Below, piece by piece: positions 60,106 through 62,452 of a stretch of DNA of 62,452 bases. Each line of letters opens with the position of its first letter. Position 1 is the first letter of the stretch. Where the stretch lies: the NCBI GenBank assembly GCA_021780495.1, contig JAJXYO010000017.1, forward strand, positions 1-62,452. Direction: 5' to 3'. The DNA comes from Deltaproteobacteria bacterium. GTDB taxonomy: Bacteria; Desulfobacterota; Desulfuromonadia; Geobacterales; Pseudopelobacteraceae. The notes below the pieces were generated by a model. The model was not told the origin of the DNA. It did no database searches and saw only the letters and a list, made by a program, of their open reading frames with translations. A program made the position numbers and the translations under genes.

Positions 60106-61227
60106 ATGCTCGACCAACCCGGATCAAACATTACAAGTAAATCAATTCTCGCCTTTCGTTTCATAATCATCTTTGTAGTGTCTAGTGGCATTGCAGAGAT
60201 GGTTGAGATTTACATAGAGCCACATTTTTCATCAAGTGCATTGATTTTCGAACTACTTGAACACTCAACACTCGTCAGTCTTTTACTGCTCTTTATGTCT
60301 AAATTGGTTGTAAATCCCATGCTGAGAGAGATGGCCTTGAGAAGGCAATCGGAGCAACTGTTAGAACGAAGTGAAAAAAAGAATAGAAACATTGTGGAAG
60401 CAATGCCTGATGCCGTTCTAAGGATAGCTTGTGATGGCACGGTGATCGAGTATCAACCTAAACAAAATGCCGATCTCAGCTTTACGGCAGGCACCAACGT
60501 CAGCGACTCCTTGCCTGCGGATGTACTAGTAAGCTTTCTGAACAGCATGAACTCAACACTTCAAGACGGAGATAATCATCAGATTGACCTTATGTTCAGG
60601 CAAGCGGCTGCAGTCTGCTATCATGTGTTCAACTTTGTTAAATCAGCCGACAATGAAGTAACGATTTTCATACGGGATATTACCAGACGTAAAGTTTATG
60701 AAGAGCAGCTGAGGCATTTGAGCTCTCACGATGTATTGACCGGCCTTTACAACAGAACATTTTACGAAGCTGAATTGGCCAGATTGGCTGGCAGCAGGAG
60801 GTATCCGGTAAGTATAATTGTTATCGATCTTGATGGGCTGAAGATTACTAATGATTCCTGTGGTCATGCGGCTGGTGATAAAATGATATGTAAGGCTGCC
60901 GGCATTCTGAAAAGCGCGTTCAGGGCCGATGATTTAGTGGCGCGCACCGGAGGAGATGAATTTACCGTCCTTCTTCCAGAAGCAGGCGGTGAGGTTCTTA
61001 AGGCTTCAGTTAATCGCATCGGGTTATTGCTCGATGACGCGAATAATGTTGAAGATGGCTTTTTTGTACAGTTCTCTCTAGGCACTGCAATTGCTGAAAC
61101 CAATGAGATGCTTCATGAAGCTGTAAGAATGGCAGATATGAGAATGTATCAAAATAAAGCAACTCGAAAATCAATATCGGACAACAAAGATGTTCATATG
61201 AAGAAATTTGCAGAAATGATGATATAA
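60106..61227 (+). CDS. Membrane-bound diguanylate cyclase (PAS-GGDEF)
   Basis: A 373-residue protein. Two membrane helices (about 17-35 and 50-70), a degenerate PAS-like domain (about 95-195, ending IRDITRRKVYEEQ) and a GGDEF domain with LTGLYNRTFYEAEL, NDSCGHAAGDKM and an intact GGDEF motif. The inhibitory site RxxD is present as RADD exactly five residues before it. The residue that is Ser in Hypr (cGAMP) cyclases is Asp here, so c-di-GMP is the expected product. The gene is visibly more AT-rich than most of the window. No clear ribosome site precedes the chosen ATG, so the start may be internal. Confidence 0.87.
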   Translation: MLDQPGSNITSKSILAFRFIIIFVVSSGIAEMVEIYIEPHFSSSALIFELLEHSTLVSLLLLFMSKLVVNPMLREMALRRQSEQLLERSEKKNRNIVEAMPDAVLRIACDGTVIEYQPKQNADLSFTAGTNVSDSLPADVLVSFLNSMNSTLQDGDNHQIDLMFRQAAAVCYHVFNFVKSADNEVTIFIRDITRRKVYEEQLRHLSSHDVLTGLYNRTFYEAELARLAGSRRYPVSIIVIDLDGLKITNDSCGHAAGDKMICKAAGILKSAFRADDLVARTGGDEFTVLLPEAGGEVLKASVNRIGLLLDDANNVEDGFFVQFSLGTAIAETNEMLHEAVRMADMRMYQNKATRKSISDNKDVHMKKFAEMMI

Positions 61228-61428
61228 GATGAGAAGGCAGAGGGATGCTTCAAATGGTGCCCCGACCCTTCAGATAGTGACAAAATATGCTCCGCAAAGA
61301 CTGATGGGCGAGGCCGGGGCGAGATTGATTCTGGCAGAGACGGAATTCCGTTGAATAGGCAATCTGATTAACTATGCCTTATGGTAGTGTTGACTGTGAA
61401 AAAGTGAGTGCAGAGTTATGATGTTTGA

Positions 61429-62286
61429 ATGTTGGGTGCTATGAAAAAAACAGTAGACAAAAAAGGCATAATAAAGAAGCTGTTGCTCTTGCAACCAATT
61501 GACATTCCGGTTTTTCACGAAGTGGCATTGCGGTTGCAACAAATGATGAATGACAACTCGTACAGAATTGAAGAAGCAATAATACTAGTAAATGAAGATA
61601 CAGCATTAGCATCCGTAATGCTCAGGCATGCCAACACTACCTATAATTCAGGGAAGGCTCCGATTACCACAATAAAAAATGCAATTGTTAGACTTGGTTC
61701 TCAACAGATAGTTAACCTCGCATTCACAGCCAGCATGGCAAATAGTAAATCTGATAATCCACTCATAAATACATATTTCAAAAAGCTCTGGCATCACAGT
61801 CATGCTGTAGCTATTGCCAGCTCATGGTTGGCAGTAGAACTTAGGCATGATAATATATCACTTGATATAAATCCTGATGAAGTTTACTTGGCGGGGTTAT
61901 TTCACGATATTGGGAAACTATACTTATTGAAGTCAATAGACAGATTATATTCGTATGGAATATTGCATGATGATGATAATATCATAGATGATATTCTTGA
62001 TGAACTCAATATTCCATTGGGTGTTAAAGTTATGCAGCATTGGAATATTCCCGAAATATATATAAAATCAGTAGAACGACATGCTGCCGATGATTGGAAA
62101 TGTGGAACAAATGATTATTTAGTTGCCGCTGTTAGACTGGCATGTAAAATACATGATTACGTTCTTGATGGCCAAGAAGTTACAAAAGATTGCGAGGCAT
62201 TGGAAGTGCTTGAAGATGAATTGTCATTACTGGATATAAGTGATGTATCCAATGTGTACCATATCGTAAAGGCTATAGCTGAGTGA
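61429..62286 (+). CDS. HDOD domain protein
   Basis: A 285-residue soluble protein. The N-terminal half has the HDOD pattern PIDIPVFHEVALRL, VNEDTALASVMLRHAN, TIKNAIVRLGSQQIVNLAF, and later LAGLFHDIGKLYLL, where the HD pair is retained although most HDOD domains lose catalysis. HDOD proteins act in c-di-GMP signalling and stress regulation. There is no output domain. ATG 61429 or ATG 61441 could be the start. The gene is AT-rich, like the GGDEF gene before it, and ends 43 nt from the IS630 copy at the right edge. Confidence 0.82.
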   Translation: MLGAMKKTVDKKGIIKKLLLLQPIDIPVFHEVALRLQQMMNDNSYRIEEAIILVNEDTALASVMLRHANTTYNSGKAPITTIKNAIVRLGSQQIVNLAFTASMANSKSDNPLINTYFKKLWHHSHAVAIASSWLAVELRHDNISLDINPDEVYLAGLFHDIGKLYLLKSIDRLYSYGILHDDDNIIDDILDELNIPLGVKVMQHWNIPEIYIKSVERHAADDWKCGTNDYLVAAVRLACKIHDYVLDGQEVTKDCEALEVLEDELSLLDISDVSNVYHIVKAIAE

Positions 62287-62329
62287 CTTTCCTGTAGTCA
62301 GATGCAGGTTTAGGGTGACCATTTTACTA

Positions 62330-62356
62330 GTAGTTAGTTTCATAAATAGCATTACA
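62330..62356. repeat. Right terminal inverted repeat of the IS630-type element
   Basis: The repeat begins GTAGT and contains TTCATAAATA and TACA in the same order as the inverted left-end copy. It is flanked by TA on the host side. Confidence 0.7.
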
Positions 62357-62358
62357 TA

Positions 62359-62452
62359 TCAGGTCAGTTCCAGATCGAATTTTTTCCAACGAAATGGAAC
62401 TGGTGCTTCATTGATTTCAGCAATTCCTTTAAGTATCCGCTCTTTCAGCTCT
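62359..62452 (-). CDS. IS630-family transposase, C-terminal fragment cut by window edge
   Basis: The visible end reads ELKERILKGIAEINEAP then VPFRWKKFDLELT and a TGA stop (62361-62359). This pattern, ELK-R-I ... IN--PV-FRWK-FDLE, is the usual C-terminus of IS630-type transposases. The N-terminal part lies beyond the right edge. With the fragment at 1-46 it shows both ends of what is probably the same element family. Confidence 0.7.
   Translation of the reverse strand, partial: ELKERILKGIAEINEAPVPFRWKKFDLELT

Larger units (their letters stand above)
62330..62452 (-). mobile_element. IS630-type insertion sequence, right copy, partial (3' part)
   Basis: The terminal inverted repeat at 62330-62356 matches the left copy's repeat at 97-123. 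TA at 62328-62329 is the target-site dinucleotide. The transposase C-terminus reads on the minus strand and ends at 62359. Exactly 123 bases of the element are present, as for the left copy. Confidence 0.75.

Noticed and set aside
60880..60965. Hypr-type (cGAMP-producing) GGDEF
   Set aside because: The residue that is Ser in Hypr enzymes is Asp here (GHAAGD), so a normal diguanylate cyclase is expected.

Overview
The window looks like chromosomal DNA of a Geobacter-type (Desulfuromonadales/Geobacteraceae) anaerobe. This is an inference from gene content: a very high density of PAS/GAF sensor proteins, sensors carrying c-type heme motifs, a bacteriohemerythrin, a corrinoid/DUF1638 methyl-transfer module, an alternative chemosensory operon and palindromic intergenic repeats. 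Both ends lie inside an IS630-type insertion sequence: the 5' part of one copy at bases 1-123 and the 3' part of another at 62330-62452, in the same orientation. The window therefore looks like a complete short-read contig broken at a repeat.

Layout: (1) 126-432, minus strand: a promoter, a c-di-AMP (ydaO/yuaA-type) riboswitch and its terminator. Its downstream gene has been cut off by the left IS. (2) 433-7951, minus strand: a kdp potassium-ATPase operon (76-aa protein, kdpA, kdpB, kdpC, kdpD) without a visible kdpE. (3) 8442-13960: a heme-binding hybrid histidine kinase, a heme-binding chemoreceptor and a bacteriohemerythrin. (4) 14220-31878: a long co-oriented run of sensor proteins with very different input domains (MASE3, GAF, two kinds of periplasmic binding domain, a TorS-like four-helix sensor, PAS). 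None of the seven intact tailed proteins has a kinase domain, and all end in the same short C-terminal tail (consensus [22 protein letters not shown]). An eighth copy is a relic. One kinase (28913-31231) and one receiver-plus-tail protein (31228-31878) close the run. I regard this shared-tail sensor set as the most likely undescribed system here.

(5) 31923-34218: a corrinoid protein, a UroD-type methyltransferase and a DUF1638 protein with 4-nt overlaps. (6) 34390-37000: a PhnD-like binding protein and a histidine kinase. (7) 37127-54139: a Wsp-like chemosensory operon (CheW, CheR-TPR, CheW, receptor, CheA-REC, CheB). It is followed by receiver-containing kinases in the place where a WspR diguanylate cyclase would be expected. 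(8) 54306-59777: an ArnD-like deacetylase and a DUF4911 protein, a convergent B12-binding radical SAM protein with a CapA-like protein, then serS and a tRNA-Ser(UGA). (9) 60106-62286: an AT-rich segment with a GGDEF and an HDOD protein next to the right IS.

The window is dominated by signal transduction. Periplasmic and redox inputs (heme, binding proteins, hemerythrin) feed sensor modules, several receivers and a methylation-adapted chemosensory array. Apart from Kdp, arnD, serS and the corrinoid module there is little metabolism. Antisense reading frames over the GC-rich genes were treated as shadows.
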